Source: Xiphydria camelus (lineage: Eukaryota; Arthropoda; Insecta; Hymenoptera; Xiphydriidae). From it: a stretch of 64,000 nucleotides of DNA. The notes beneath the pieces were generated by a model. The model saw nothing but the letters and a program-made list of their open reading frames with translations. It made no database searches and had not been told where the DNA came from. Made by a program: the position numbers and the translations under genes. Of the stretch, positions 1 through 11,485 are shown in pieces. Each line of letters starts with the position of its first letter. The stretch's first letter is position 1. The stretch lies in assembly GCA_963678675.1 (NCBI GenBank), contig OY783199.1:14950232-15014231 (forward strand), written 5' to 3'.

Positions 1-176
1 GGTTAAAGTATGAGTTAATTAAAAATGGTATCATCATAATATAATACAAATCTAATTATTAATGGGGCTCTCCATCTCGTCTTTCATAGCCGAATTGAAG
101 AAAGTTCAGAGGCTCACATATTGGCTGTGAAGAATTTATCCACAAATATGTTTGGGCCTCAGCTCTGAAGCAATGT

Positions 177-515
177 AAATATAAAGCACCAGAAGTGCAA
201 ATAACTTTGGATACATTGAAATTGAAACCGATATTACGGTTAATTAACTTGAAACGCAATTCATCTGCTGTGAATTTTTGTGCGGCATATAAATAAGTGC
301 AAACACTGGTTCAATGTTCTTAAAATGCATAGGAGTTTCGGAGTTATTTGCAAAAGTCGAGAAGACATCCTTAACGAATACTTCGGATGCAGCGTTTACA
401 CATTGCTTCTTTGGTTATAGCTGAACGTTATTCCCATACGCATCGATGTAATATTACAAGTACATTTTTTCAACTTTTATAATAGCAGTGTTCCATCGCA
501 CCTTATAAGCCTCAG
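177..515 (-). pseudogene. Broken coding fragment, family unrecognised (copy 1)
   Basis: This stretch is a diverged copy of 60838-61160, in the same orientation. On the minus strand both copies encode a matching block with LRFKLI then RNIGFNFNVSKVICTS, and upstream both read MHFKNIE and NAASEVF. Amino-acid agreement across substituted codons suggests descent from a real exon. An indel near position 310 breaks the frame between the blocks here. I do not recognise the family. A transposon-derived exon is likely because the second copy sits inside a large palindromic element. Confidence 0.4.
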
Positions 516-2041
516 GTAAGAACCGACCTTCCGAGTCCAGACTACTCGGTCTTCGCCGGGTAGAGCTGTCCCTAGGTGGTTACCGAGCGGTCGCTCGGTA
601 TTCGCCAAATTCCGAATGTTCGGGCTCGACCTTAAAGCCTCGTTGACATCGGCGAGCATTGCTCGGCACTCGCCGAACCCCGCGTGTTTACCGGCACCTT
701 AATAGATGGCAGCAAAATTCCATTTTTGCCAAAAGCGGGCGAATACCGAATGTTTGGCGCAGTAGACCTCCCACACACTACGCGAAGGATCCTAAGCCAG
801 GACAAACCGCCTCTTCTGTTGCCTCGGTGGAGACGAAATGTTGCTGTATGTTGCAGTATGTTTCTATATTTTGCAACATACAGAAACATACAGCAACACA
901 GTGCAACAGAAAAGTTGCACTGTGTTGCTTTGGTGGATCCGCGTCTTAAAAGCTCTCTCGGGGTCATCGTCTGCAGTGCTCATCGGGATATAACGCGCGG
1001 ATGACGAATGACCCACTCGATAGCTCTTGCTCTTGGCGCGGCTCCCGCGCATAATAGCGCTATTTATCTTCGAGTGATACAGGCGACAGGCGAAGTGCAT
1101 CCGCGAGTGCAGGAAGCGCATGGAAAATGAGGAAGACGGCGATAGAGGGCATTCTAGTCGTAAACGATCGGCGGAGTCGATCGTTTTCACGAGATTTTTT
1201 TTTCGGATGAGTGCCGCGGGGGGAGCGCATCGAAACGAACGAGCCTCTTCTTTATAACTCGCGGAAGTGGCTCGCTCTATCGCGGCGAGAGCGCAGCCGA
1301 CGGTGCCGGTACGCCGAGTGCACTCGAGCACTCAACGGTCTCTCCTCGAACGCGAGCTGTTTGGCTCTTTAACGACGGTCGAACTTGCATATCCATCGAC
1401 GTGACGGGCGGAGCATCTGCGACGATTCGTGCAGCGCGCACAGCGGTACAGATATACGCTCGGAGGGGGGATGGGGTTTCGTTCGAGTGCTCGGAGCGGT
1501 GCTCGCGAGTACCGACTTTGTTCGGCGTTGCACACCGCTGCGCCGCGAGCGAACTTTTATACGGAGCGTGGGAGAAGTTTCAAGGGGGTCGATGCAGCGA
1601 GAGTAGAAGTCGCATCGCTTGTAAGATGCGTTATTTATCCGAGGATGATTAATTAGACCGTATGCCGTCGTTCGTATTATCGTCAGTGCTGCGATATCTT
1701 CGAATTTTTCCTGTTTTATTCTTCGATTGCCCATTTTCTGATGCATAAAGTTTTGCGATATTTGTTGAAATTGAAGGGGAGTCGATTTATCGCAATGCGT
1801 CATATTACGATACGAGAAAGACTGATCCCGGAACCGAATAAACGATCTATTCTGTTTCATTTCGCGTTACAGGAGTGTATATAGGGAACGAGTCGACGAT
1901 GCGATTCTGAATGATTATCGTAAAAAAATCGCCACACGATAAGTACGTGAAAACCAACTGGTTTATCGAGTTCGATAGAATTCACTGCCGGATGAAAATT
2001 ACCAGAGTTAAACTCGAACGACGACGATGTTGCGCGAGTAA
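516..2041. other. CpG-rich non-coding DNA, no gene seen
   Basis: There is no frame with recognisable domains; the long overlapping open frames here arise from CpG-rich composition. A compact pair of hairpins lies at 838-921: ATGTTGCTGTATGTTGC (838-854) pairs with 872-888, and AGTGCAAC pairs with GTTGCACT at 900-921. The composition resembles regulatory or exon-flanking DNA of Hymenoptera, but I cannot assign a function. Confidence 0.5.
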
Positions 2042-2200
2042 TGACGGCTTTACACGCTTGTCAAGTATCGGCAAGCGTTCACAAGCCTCAAGTAACTACA
2101 AGCGCATTTGGAAGTCATTTACATGCTTGCCAAGCCTCGCCAAGCATCCACAAGCCCCAAGCGCATTTGGAAGTCATTTACATGCTTGTGAATACGTCAG
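2042..2200 (+). repeat. Left subterminal CAAGC array of the Harbinger element
   Basis: CAAGC or GCTTG words recur about every 10-20 bases. A 31-base unit starting CAAGCGCATTTGG is repeated at 2099-2129 and 2158-2188. Its segment containing TTTACATGCTTGCCAAG is found as reverse complement in the right array. Subterminal repeat arrays are typical transposase-binding regions in Harbinger elements; binding here is inferred. Confidence 0.65.
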
Positions 2201-2220
2201 TGTGTTCCGAGCGGGCAAGC

Positions 2221-5200
2221 ATGGCGGACGCGGATACAGAACTTGTTGCGGCTGCTGCTTGTGGTTTGTCATTTTTTTATTTACAATTGAAGCAGAGTGA
2301 AAGAAGAAAAGCCCGACGAAGGAGAAGATGGTGGATGATAAAAATTCATAAAAATCGTACCAGGTAACTATTAAATCATTTCATTATATTTAACTCGTAG
2401 TAAAAATAACGTAGTGATCAGACAGGGTTCAATGGACCCCGCGCAGAAGAAACAGTTGCCATATTTGCGTTCTTTTTGATGTATTGACTTAAACGTTGAA
2501 CTGTAATTTAGTGTAAGACTTCCTCTTTATAATCTAATAATTTTGTTCTCCTTTTTTAAATTTTTTATGTTTTTGAAAAACTGCAGAAGTAAATTCTTTC
2601 AGAAATTTGAATTTTTTCAAAAAAATATTCATCAAAATTTCCATTTTTGAGATAGAGCAAAAAACTTCCTGCGTTTTACTCTCAAAATGGTACAAGCCCC
2701 GTCCCGCTTCAGTTGACCCACCCTCTAAAATAATTATTAAATGAATTGTAAAGTTACTGCTGCCTTATATTTTGTCTAGGCTGAAATGTAATGTTTTGTA
2801 GTACACTGCATGGCACAATATGTTTCATAATGTACAATTGTAAACTAAAATCAGAATTGAAGAAAATAACGCTTTTGGTCATATTTTATCCGCCGGCTAT
2901 TTTGAGCATTTCGAGCATTATATATGAATTAATTATTTAATTTTATTTGTAAAAGAATTCCTTTTGCATATGAAATGAACAAATGCTCGTCCCAACTTCG
3001 TTTCGGACTCAATATTTTCCTAATACACCAAGGAATTCATGGTTAACATTTCGTTAAAAACAAAAATGGCGTATTTCAGAGAATTAAATATTTGTAGAAT
3101 AAACTAATTTTTTTCATATTATTCTCTTGTTTAGAAATGATATCTATTTTTTCCACTAAGTTCAGATTATAAGGAGCATTTTTTGTATAACGAATGTTTT
3201 TCTTAGAGTTCATTTAGTAGGAGAAAATTAGGTATACCTTTCACAAGATTAGAAAATATGAGAAATTTCAATAAATGTTAGGACGAAAACGCAATGTTGG
3301 ATTAAAAAGAAATTTGAAAATTTATTAAAAATAGTAAAGTGCCTACTACAGAAAAAAAATTACAACACAATCTGTGACTCCAAGGTCGGCAGCATTTTAA
3401 GATGATATGGAATCCCCCATATATATTTCATTAGTATGGGGTCCACTGGACCCGTGTCACCACTACGGGTTAATGTTCAGGTTACCCTTAACTACTCCCA
3501 CAATATTTATAGTACATTATGCTATATTTTGTTACAGACAATTTATGGAAAATAAATTTAGTGAACTTTTATATGAACCATCTGGAGAGTTCGATAACTT
3601 TTGCCGTATGAGCTATACTGATTTCGAGGTTTTACTAAACAAAATATCACCAATAATTTCCAAGCAAGATACAGGCTTCAGAGAAGCAATACCAGCTAAA
3701 TATCGTCTTGCGATAGCACTACGATTTTTAGCATCTGGTGACTCCTACAGGAGTCTACACTACTTGTTTAAAGTATCCGTTCCAAGCATATCGAAAATTA
3801 TTTCTGAAGTTTGCCGAGCTCTTAATGAAGTTTTGAAGGATGAAGTAAAGGTAAGTTTGTGAAATAAAACAGTAATTTTCATTCATTTCAGTTTAATAAG
3901 AATCATATCAAATCTGTACCATATGATATTGAGCTTGATAATATTTATTACTTAAATTAGTAACTCAATATTTAAATTGAAGTATTACGAATCAACATTG
4001 TCACATGTTTTCAAAAACGCCGCATTTATAATGTTGCGCTTCGACAATGACGCGGGCTGGATTATTTCATCTGATACGATAATGGGATGCGAGGGTTTAG
4101 TTGATGGAGCTTGGGGATCTTCACTTGCTATGATCGGGATGGGCTGATAACAAGAGGTTTTTGTACATGAAGAGCGGTTTGATGTAAAAGCACTAGCGAC
4201 TGATAGGGGTGTAGAATAATATTGGGGATATGGTGTATAACGTGTAAATGACCTTTGGTTGATTCTTTCTATAAATAACCCATTGATTTGGTACATTAGC
4301 ATTTTCCGTTCATCATTTGGCAGTTCGCGCAGCTTTGTAGCCAACAGCTTAGAATATAAATCGCAATCATCGTCTTCTTGAACACGCTTGCTTTCACTTT
4401 GCCTTTGACCTAAAGCATTTGTAAGTTGGACGAATGCTGCGGCCATTTGCTGTTCAGGCACTTTAGGAGAAGGACGAGTACGAGATCGAGATCTCGGAGT
4501 AGACGTCGATGGTAGGGTGGATGTATGAAATGTGTTATGGTGTGTTTGCGAAGAATCATTTGCTGCCTCTTCCGTTTCTTCAGGCTCTGCATTTTCTTGT
4601 GATTGCTAAAAAACATGAATGATTAAAACTTACTCTTACAGTTTATTTATCTTGTTACAGATGCCCGCAACAGCAGAAGGATCGCTGGCTATAGAAGAAG
4701 GATTTAGGAACAAATTTCCACACTGCGTAGGTTCACTGGACGGCAAGCATGTGGTTATAGAAAGCCCATCTCATAGCGGAACAGAGTATTTCAATTATAA
4801 GAGAACTTTTAGCATCGTTCTTTTGGCATTAGTGGACAGCCAATATAAATTTATATTTGCAGACATAGGAAGTCAGGGGAGAATTAGTGATGGTGGAGTT
4901 TTTAACAAATCATTATTATGGCAAAGAATGTCCACAAACGAGATTAATTTTCCCCCGCCATGTCCACTTCCAGGATCGGATATTGATGTGCCATACATAA
5001 TTTTAGCTGATGGTGCTTTTGCACTGAGTATGCACGTAATGAAGCCCTATCCTGGAAACCATGACGTAGGTTCACAATAAAGGATCTTTAACCAAACCTT
5101 ATCCAGATCCCGGGTTGTAGTAGAAAATACGTTTGGAATTTTAACCTCAGTGTTTCGAATTTTCCGACGCCCTATTGCTTTAGAACCACAAATTGTGTCG

Positions 5201-5458
5201 GAAATTACAATGACTTGTGTATTACTGCATAACTATTTGAGGACGAGTAAAACTTCTTCAAATAGATATACTCCTCCGGGATCGTTTGACGTATATGATA
5301 GTAATGGCAATCAGATCACACCTGGTTCATGGCGAAGATATAACAACGAATACAATGCAATGAAAGATTTGCCGTCTGTACCACGAAGATCTCCTTTGAA
5401 TGCGAGACAAATCAGGGAAGAATTTACTTCATATTTTTATAGAAATGTGTGTGTATGA
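2221..5458 (+). pseudogene. PIF/Harbinger transposase (HARBI1-like), 3 exons, one in-frame stop
   Basis: This is the DDE nuclease that would cut and rejoin the element. Three exons join in phase: 2221-2363 (donor GTAACT), 3538-3850 (acceptor TTACAG, donor GTAAGT) and 4661-5458 (acceptor TTACAG). The ATG at 2221 starts a basic N-terminus with RRRRWWMIKIHKNRTR, the usual Harbinger N-terminal region. Likely catalytic residues are D179 (SLDGKHV), D269 (ILADGAF) and E307 (VVENTFG). The last two are 37 residues apart, as expected for the family. Predicted length is about 417 codons, within the family range. The only lesion seen is TAA at 5078-5080 in exon 3, with reading continuing in the same frame for 126 codons. 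Intron 1 holds a MITE (2394-3469). Intron 2 holds the last exon of the opposite-strand partner gene. Confidence 0.85.
2394..3469. mobile_element. piggyBac-type MITE (TTAA target) in transposase intron 1
   Basis: It is flanked by TTAA at 2390-2393 and 3470-3473. The ends are inverted matches: near the left, CGTAGTGATCAGACAGGG then TTCAATGGACCCC; at the right, the complement of GGGGTCCACTGGACCC followed by CCACTACGGG. The interior is AT-rich with no coding frame. It lies wholly within transposase intron 1, which explains why that intron exceeds 1.1 kb. It has no sequence link that I can see to the autonomous piggyBac at 40808 beyond the TTAA target and related ends. Confidence 0.65.
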
Positions 5459-7631
5459 GGAATGATGTAAGACAATCTAAATTGGAAATAAATGAATCAT
5501 AGTTAAGCTTCTTTTTACTTACCGTTTCTGTATTGATACCATCGTTACAGGTATAGACTGGCAATAAAAATGTCTCCATTGTTTGGTATGCGAACCAAAC
5601 CGGTTCGTATATATCTCCGGCACCTGCAACGAAGCACACATAATTACAACCAATGCCTCTCCTCCTACTTTCATGTTACACCTGATAAGTTATTTCGAAA
5701 TCACATACAAATACCCAATTTTATTTAAGAAAGTCTAGAAACCTCGAAATACATCGAAGGAAAACAATATTTAAAAAAATGCAGTTGATGATTGTAACTT
5801 ATTTTTGGGCCACCCTGTATACATGAATCTGCCATAAATAAACAAATAGTACTTAATATCACTCTATATAAAGGCGTGTATACTGAACATTGGAAAATAT
5901 CACAAGATCATTACTATTTACTCAAGGTTAACCCTAAAAGCACTTTTAGCAACTTTCTAACTGCTGTAACTTCGTAAATATGAATTTGACCACAAAATCG
6001 TAACAGACCTTTTCTTTTTAAAATGACCCAGGTAATATAAATATGTACTTTTTAAAACAAAATTTATATTTCTTCAAAACTTGTTTAAACAAATGCGTTT
6101 TAAACAATAACATTTCACTCGAACGCAAAATCAATAGCGATATTCCTATTCTACGGGTGAAAATACATAAGACAAACTTTTATTTATCCTTTGCACTTCA
6201 AACCCCAATGAGAGGTCAACATGGAAAATATTCTAACACATTTTTTGCATTTTTTACAGATATCCGGCAATTATTTTGTCGGACAATAATTCCACTGCAT
6301 TGTAAACTTAATTTCACACAAAATGAAAAAAAAAAAGTAATGTTGGTAATGATGTCAACATGCTTCATAAAAATGACATGTTCAGAGTGTCGGACTGGAC
6401 ATACCCGGCAGAAAACTTGTCGGACAATGTTACCGTTTGATTTCATAAATATTTATCTTACTTCGGGCAAAGAATCAGATTGTTGGTCATCAATAAACAA
6501 AATTCATAAAATTGACATATTTGTTAATTAATATCGCGAAACTCCGGCGGAAACCAGACTTTTCGCAAATAAAAAAGCTGGCAGATTCGGCAAAATGAAG
6601 ATGCTCACAAAGTTTCAGAGGAGTGGTAATCAATTTTTTTTTCTTATGAGGGATCCCTTACTATTAGAGATGTGCGATGTTACCCAACGAAGCATCGATC
6701 ATGAAATTCACGCAGACATTTGTTTAGGCAACCGCAACGGCTCCTCGACCCTTTCTCCACTTTCACTAGACTCGCGGGATGGCATGAGCACCCTTTGTCC
6801 TCCGTCACCGTCTGCGGTCGACCTATCCATGGACGAGAAGAAGCACGTTGCCCTGCCATAAATTAAGCCATTGAGACGCGCATAGGGATGTCGGCGTATC
6901 CGCGTCTCTCCGGAGCCTTTCGCACGGTTTTACTCTTCCACTTTTTCGAAACTTTCCTCTTGCATCGTGGAATAGAAAAAACCCGCCCTTCTGCCGAAGC
7001 GTACCCCCGCCTTGCGAATTTGTATTATTTAGCTCATTATATTTATTTCTTAAATAAAACCGACAAAATGACAGAAATTGGAAAAATCGATTTCTTCTAT
7101 TTTCTGGAAAATACATCGATGTCATATAGATTGCATCGAACTCGCAAATATCGTTTAAAAGAAGAGATTATCTCGGAAAAAACCATCGATTTTTAGTAAT
7201 CGATGAATAATCGCACATCCATAGTAAGCACATCCCATTCGTACTACGAATTTATCTAACTACTACTGCTAAACAAATGTTAAGACCCTTTCAGAATAAA
7301 GGACATGCAGTTAGTTCTGTTATTATACTGCTAGGTGGGTAGGTTACTGTTCTTATTAATATGGCAAATAAAAGTGATACATACCTGCACCGGAACGGAA
7401 AGATTCCTGTTTCTTTTTCAGATGTTTGCGGAAACTTGTCATCAGTATTTCCTTCTTACTTTTTAATTCTTTCACTGGCTTCTGCGTTAATTCACTAAGA
7501 TGAGTCCAGGCATCTGCCACTTTCTTTTTATCCTTATGATTCTTATCCTTCGGATTCCATATGCAAGGTTCACCTTGATAATACTCCAGAAAGGATATAG
7601 TTTCCTCGTTCGACCAGGCACTCTTTTCCAT
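3985..7631 (-). CDS. Harbinger partner protein, MADF/Myb-like with BESS-like C-terminus
   Basis: A DNA-binding partner of this kind normally escorts the Harbinger transposase to the nucleus and to the element ends. Three minus-strand exons join in phase: 7631-7385, 5623-5523 and 4605-3985, each with GT/AG borders (donors GTATGT and GTAAGT). The product is about 322 residues. Residues ~5-85 form a MADF or Myb/SANT-like helical domain (WSNEETISFLEYY, later VADAWTHLSEL). A Ser/Thr/Arg-rich linker (STPRSRSRTRPSP) follows. Around residues 195-225, LRELPNDERKMLMYQI resembles a BESS-type interaction motif. No stop or frameshift is visible. Exon 3 lies entirely inside transposase intron 2, and transposase exon 3 lies inside this gene's intron 2, so the two genes interleave on opposite strands. 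Splice sites are predicted by eye. Confidence 0.8.
5624..7384. other. Intron 1 of the MADF-like gene, AT-rich
   Basis: About 1.76 kb with no recognisable coding domain. It may hold a further degraded insertion, for example around the phrase GGGCCACCCTGTATAC near 5807, but I could not pair its ends. Open frames at 6043-6531 and 6888-7196 are low-complexity AT-rich and are not supported. Confidence 0.45.
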
Positions 7632-7702
7632 TACGAAAAAATACGTAGAGTACGTTCGTCCGTCCGTCGCGAGATCACAAGCGAAACTAAACGCCTACTA
7701 GT

Positions 7703-8713
7703 ACAGTAGACAGGCTGAGAAAATCGACTTTTCCTCACTTGTGCCCATTTCGAGGCCTTTTCCAGCCTATTCTGCCGATATCTGGTGACACCGACCGGGA
7801 GTCTGCAGACTGTCAAAAGATTGCTTCGTCCAAAGTGGGTCCTTTTTCCAAACTGATGAACGCAACGTGAAATGAGCCGTCTATACTTCTCTTTATTTTA
7901 TTTTGAGAAATGGGCATTCGTGAGAAAAAGTAGTATATGTAATTCGGCGGAAAAAAATCCTCAGATTTTTAAGCCTTCCGCGAGCCTCGTCCCCCCACCA
8001 TGCCTCGTGTGGCGACTTAATTAAATACAGTCTAAAAAACCTCGGATCTCCGCCTAATAACATAACATAGGTATTATTGTTGTCCACTTTCATTTACAAG
8101 AGTGTCCGATTTCAATTTTTCTTCTTTTGAAATACTCGGAAAAATGTATAGAACAAAAGTTACATAAAGCCAAAGTGTGTTTTTCAATTTTTAATAAAAA
8201 TGTAATTTTTGTACTGCTTCTTTTTACATTTCTCGACAACTATTGAGAAGTTATCGAAACATGCTACGGAAAAAATTTATAGAATTTCAAGACGAAACGA
8301 TTGGTTATAATATCATTTTGTTACGATGAATAATTCTGAAGATATTGCATTTTGTATATACATACGCACTGTAGCGCTCGCGCGCTCTTATAAACAAATG
8401 CCTCTAACTTCACTAAAAATTGATATTTTTCGATGATTTTTGTTTTGTTTTAAAGGTAATGAAATATTGCAATCACATCAGAAACAAAAACTTGTCAATT
8501 TTCCGGTTTTAGGCCAGTTATTGAGCGTCAAAAATGCATTTACTCGTTTTAATAGCAAAAACGCTCGAGCAATAACAGATTATTTCTCTCTGACGCATGA
8601 ACTCACGTCGCGTTATCCTTGTCGCACCTGCGAGAAACGCTAAACTCGAGCTTCTCGACTCCGAAAAGAAGCAATACTCATAGTGAAGAGGCATTTGTTT
8701 ACAAGAACGCCCT
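7703..8713. repeat. Dispersed repeat shared with the palindrome at 16302-19835
   Basis: This tract begins near GGCTGAGAAAATCGA and aligns with 16480-17160 and, reversed, with 18060-18755. Its inner part (about 8379-8713) has its own inverted ends: TAAACAAATGCCTCT on the left and its complement near 8687-8701 on the right. It is therefore either a separate insertion or a shared internal module. The interior is AT-rich without coding potential. Confidence 0.55.
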
Positions 8714-8751
8714 TTGATCTGTGTTCAAAAACCGACACTCGGTCGGATCGG

Positions 8752-8952
8752 CACAAGCCAAGCCAAGACAAGCCAAACGCCCCCGTTCACACGCTTGTGC
8801 TTGTGGATGCTTTCCGAGTCTTGGCAAGCATGTAAACGGCGACCAGCTTCTCCAAGCTCGCGCAAGCGGCCGCAAGACAACCCAAACACCCCTGTTCACA
8901 CGCTTGTGCTTGTGGATGCATGCCGAGGCTTGGCAAGCGTGTAAAGGCCCCA
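8752..8952 (-). repeat. Right subterminal CAAGC array of the Harbinger element
   Basis: The phrase GTTCACACGCTTGTGCTTG followed by TGGATGC occurs at about 8784-8810 and 8894-8920, a period of 110 bases. The reverse complement of this array matches the left array at 2042-2200, including TTTACATGCTTGCCAAG. The pair therefore forms an imperfect long inverted repeat bracketing both Harbinger genes. Confidence 0.65.
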
Positions 8953-9595
8953 TTTGTGCATCGACTGCGCGAGGCGGCGCAGTGTCGTGGAGGAACCGAA
9001 GCTCGTACAACTTTACGAGTGGTAAAGGCTCGACCGTAGAAAAAATTATCGTAATTGATACGCGCGAAACCGCGCGCGGGATCTTGCTCTCGTAAAACCC
9101 GAGTATATTTAGCTCACCTCACCTGCGCTCGATGCACTTGCGCGAGCCGCGCTGCACTTACGTTTTATCGTTATCTCGGGCTGAGAATCGCCGCGGAAGT
9201 GCAGTTCTCTTATTGGTCTCGCACCCACGTGTTTGGGTGCACAATTTGCGAACCCGGTCGACTCGACTAAAAATCGCTCCACTCGGAAGTGGAGTACCTA
9301 TTTGTCACTCGAGTCTATAAACTTATGAATATCTCGAATGATTTATCGCGTACGATAAAAATTGAAGTTTCTCATTTCATTTTCACAATCTCGGGTATTT
9401 CGACTCGAAATTGGAATACTATAACAGTTTGAGCCGAAATTTGGCGAGAGCAGAAAAATCGGCGTCTTGTAGGTCTAAACTAATGTTGGAGCCTTCAAAG
9501 ACACGAAGGATTTAACATCAGTTCAGACTTATAAGTGACCGATTTATCTGCTTTCGCCAAGTTTAGCCTCAAACTGAACTAAACAAACTCTTTGA
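8953..9595. other. Non-coding DNA, CpG-rich then AT-rich
   Basis: No domain-bearing frame is seen. The 9000-9300 part is CpG-rich, and the remainder contains short imperfect repeats around 9480-9560 with no clear pairing. Confidence 0.4.
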
Positions 9596-9724
9596 AGGTT
9601 TACTCTCTTAATCTTAATCAGTGAAAATCAGTAAAATTCAGTATAACCTTATATTCACCGGATTTCAGTGCCTGCACACTGATTCTCAGTTATTTTTACC
9701 GATTCAAATTAAGAGAGTAAACCT
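9596..9724. mobile_element. Short MITE-like inverted-repeat element
   Basis: The 129-base segment starts AGGTTTACTCTCTTAAT and ends with its reverse complement, ATTAAGAGAGTAAACCT. The centre carries imperfect CAGTGAAAATCAGT-like repeats. I cannot define a target duplication, so superfamily is open. Confidence 0.5.
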
Positions 9725-10550
9725 AGTAGGGGTAAGTATTAAAATTTCGACTCGCGGGATATCCTTTTATTTAACCCGCGATAAATTCATTCCGTTTTCT
9801 CAAAAAATTCTCCTCTCACCGTCACGCGTGCCCGCGTGTCGTAACGTGACTCTCGCGCGAGGAGAGCGGAGAGAGAATTGCTCGCGAGTTTTCTCTCGCC
9901 GCTATAATCGGCGACTCGTTTCGTCCCGTTTTATCTCTATCGAGGACCGCGCGCGCGCTGCCGGGTCGAGCCGCGCGGGAACGAACAACGCGGCGAAACG
10001 ATAGCAAACAAAGCAAAGCGCGAGGTGGAACGAGAGTCGGCCGCAGAGCCACCGTACTGCAGCTACCGTACGATTACGCAAGAGGAAAGAGGGGGGGGGG
10101 GGGATTAGTCGCGCGATAAAAGGCGGACGCGACCAGAAGACGTATGGGAAAGCGAATCGAACCTATCTTCCACGTGTGCGCGCGCTTCTCATCCCGCGGG
10201 GTAGTGTCGAGAGAGCTTCACCGAGAGATTGCCGCGGAGAGCTGGCGGATGTGGTCTGTGTACGTGGGACGAAAAGGTGGATGCTCGAAGTCGACGCCAG
10301 ATTGAATCGCGCATCCGCGTTTTGCTAATGGTTATACCGAGTAGCTATACCCGCGGGATTGGTTACCCGTGTTCTCGTAGATACGTAGACTTCGGTGTAT
10401 CGCGACTGCACTTTCCCCGTACGTCGAGCTATGCGCTGAGAAATATTATATAATTAGGTTAGACATATTTGGTTATTTTAAACAAAATATCGGCTAGTTG
10501 TTCAGTTATTCTGAAGAAAATACTGGTCAATTGTACCAAATATTTTGTTA
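9725..10550. other. CpG-rich non-coding DNA
   Basis: This is a high-CpG stretch with a run of about 13 G at 10090-10103. No supported coding region is present. A regulatory island of the host is possible but unproven. Confidence 0.4.
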
Positions 10551-10552
10551 TA

Positions 10553-11215
10553 CTGTAAACAAAATTTGTATTTCTAATATACTTTTATAATACACAAAAC
10601 ATTTTTCCAATACGTGATTATGAAAATTAATATCCTACTCCGTATTTATGAAAATTGATACATTTCCTTATAAAATTGCTCTTACAAATTTCATCATCAT
10701 AAAGTTATCAGTCCTAAGACTGGTTTGATACCATTCTCCATCTTTTCCTGTCCTCCGCTAGTCTTTTCATTTCCCTGTATTTCGAACAACCTACGTCCTT
10801 AATGATTTGCGAAATGTAGTCTAACCGCGGCCTACCTACCTCTCTCTTTTTTCCCGTTTCTGCTTCTAAGATGTCTCTTAGCAGTCCCTCATGTCTCACT
10901 ATATGGCCTATCAGCTGATCCCTTCTTTTCTTTATATTTTTCCAGAGCCGCCGGTTTTCCTCTATTTTCCTCAAGACTTCTTCATTTGTGATTTTCTCGG
11001 TCCATTTTACTTTTAGCATTCTTCTATAGCACCACATTTCGAAGCTGTCTAATTTTTTCCTTTCTACCATTCCTATCGTCCAAGATTCGCACCCATACAA
11101 AGGTCATACACGCACCCAACAAATTTCATAACGGAGTATATTAATTTTCGTAATCACTTATCGGATTAAAGCTTTATACATAAATGCATGACGTTTGATA
11201 CAAATTTGTTTACAG
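10553..11215. mobile_element. TA-target MITE, interrupted by a LINE fragment
   Basis: TA at 10551-10552 and 11216-11217 flank inverted ends CTGTAAACAAAATTTGTA and TACAAATTTGTTTACAG. Inner sequences (TATGAAAATTAATAT) match the MITE at 36750-36942, so the two belong to one family. The middle is split by the LINE insertion at 10695-11118, which is therefore younger. A TA duplication suggests Tc1/mariner-type mobilisation. Confidence 0.65.
10695..11118 (-). pseudogene. 3' fragment of a non-LTR retrotransposon (LINE)
   Basis: The minus strand encodes 128 residues starting MYGCESWTIGMVERKKLDSF and containing FEMWCYRRMLKVKWTEKITN and GRPRLDYISQIIKDVG. This is the C-terminal region that follows the reverse transcriptase domain in many insect CR1/Jockey/RTE-like elements. 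The frame is open to its stop, but the enzyme core is missing, so it is a 5'-truncated copy. Target duplications ACAAATTTCAT lie at 10684-10694 and 11119-11129. The 3' end finishes in ATGATGATG, the short tandem tail seen in several LINE clades. A more decayed relative lies at 33305-33440. Confidence 0.75.
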
Positions 11216-11485
11216 TAGTCTAACCAAATATTTAGTTTTTTTTTCAACTAAGCGTTTAGTTATTCTCATCAAAAATTGATCACTCAAACCAAACAGATAG
11301 AGGATCCATTATTTCACCAAACAGTTTGGTCATCATCGCCGGGATGTTGGTTAAATTAACTAAGTTATTTTTCTCAGTGCGTAAAGAAAATGCCACCGTG
11401 AGCGATTATAAGTTATACGTTACTTCGTCGTCTCCATTCAAGGCGATTTCCGTAATACGCCCATACTTCTTGTTTCGTTCGATTA

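Larger units (their letters stand above)
2042..8952. mobile_element. PIF/Harbinger DNA transposon, near full length with nested insertions
   Basis: The termini match in inverted orientation: TGACGGCTTTACACGCTTG on the left, and the complement of CAAGCGTGTAAAGGCCCCA on the right. Just inside both ends are CAAGC-rich arrays in opposite orientation. Between them lie the two genes expected of this superfamily, a HARBI1-like transposase (+) and a MADF/Myb-like protein (-). The flanking triplets are TAA and TTT, so the usual TWA target duplication is not preserved or the boundary is off by a few bases. Length is about 6.9 kb, inflated by a piggyBac-type MITE at 2394-3469 and by repeat DNA at 7703-8713. 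Confidence 0.75.

Noticed and set aside
3407..3544. Upstream ATG extension of Harbinger transposase exon 2
   Set aside because: This part runs into the piggyBac-type MITE (ending 3469). The acceptor at 3537 joined to the exon at 2221-2363 gives a proper N-terminus in phase.
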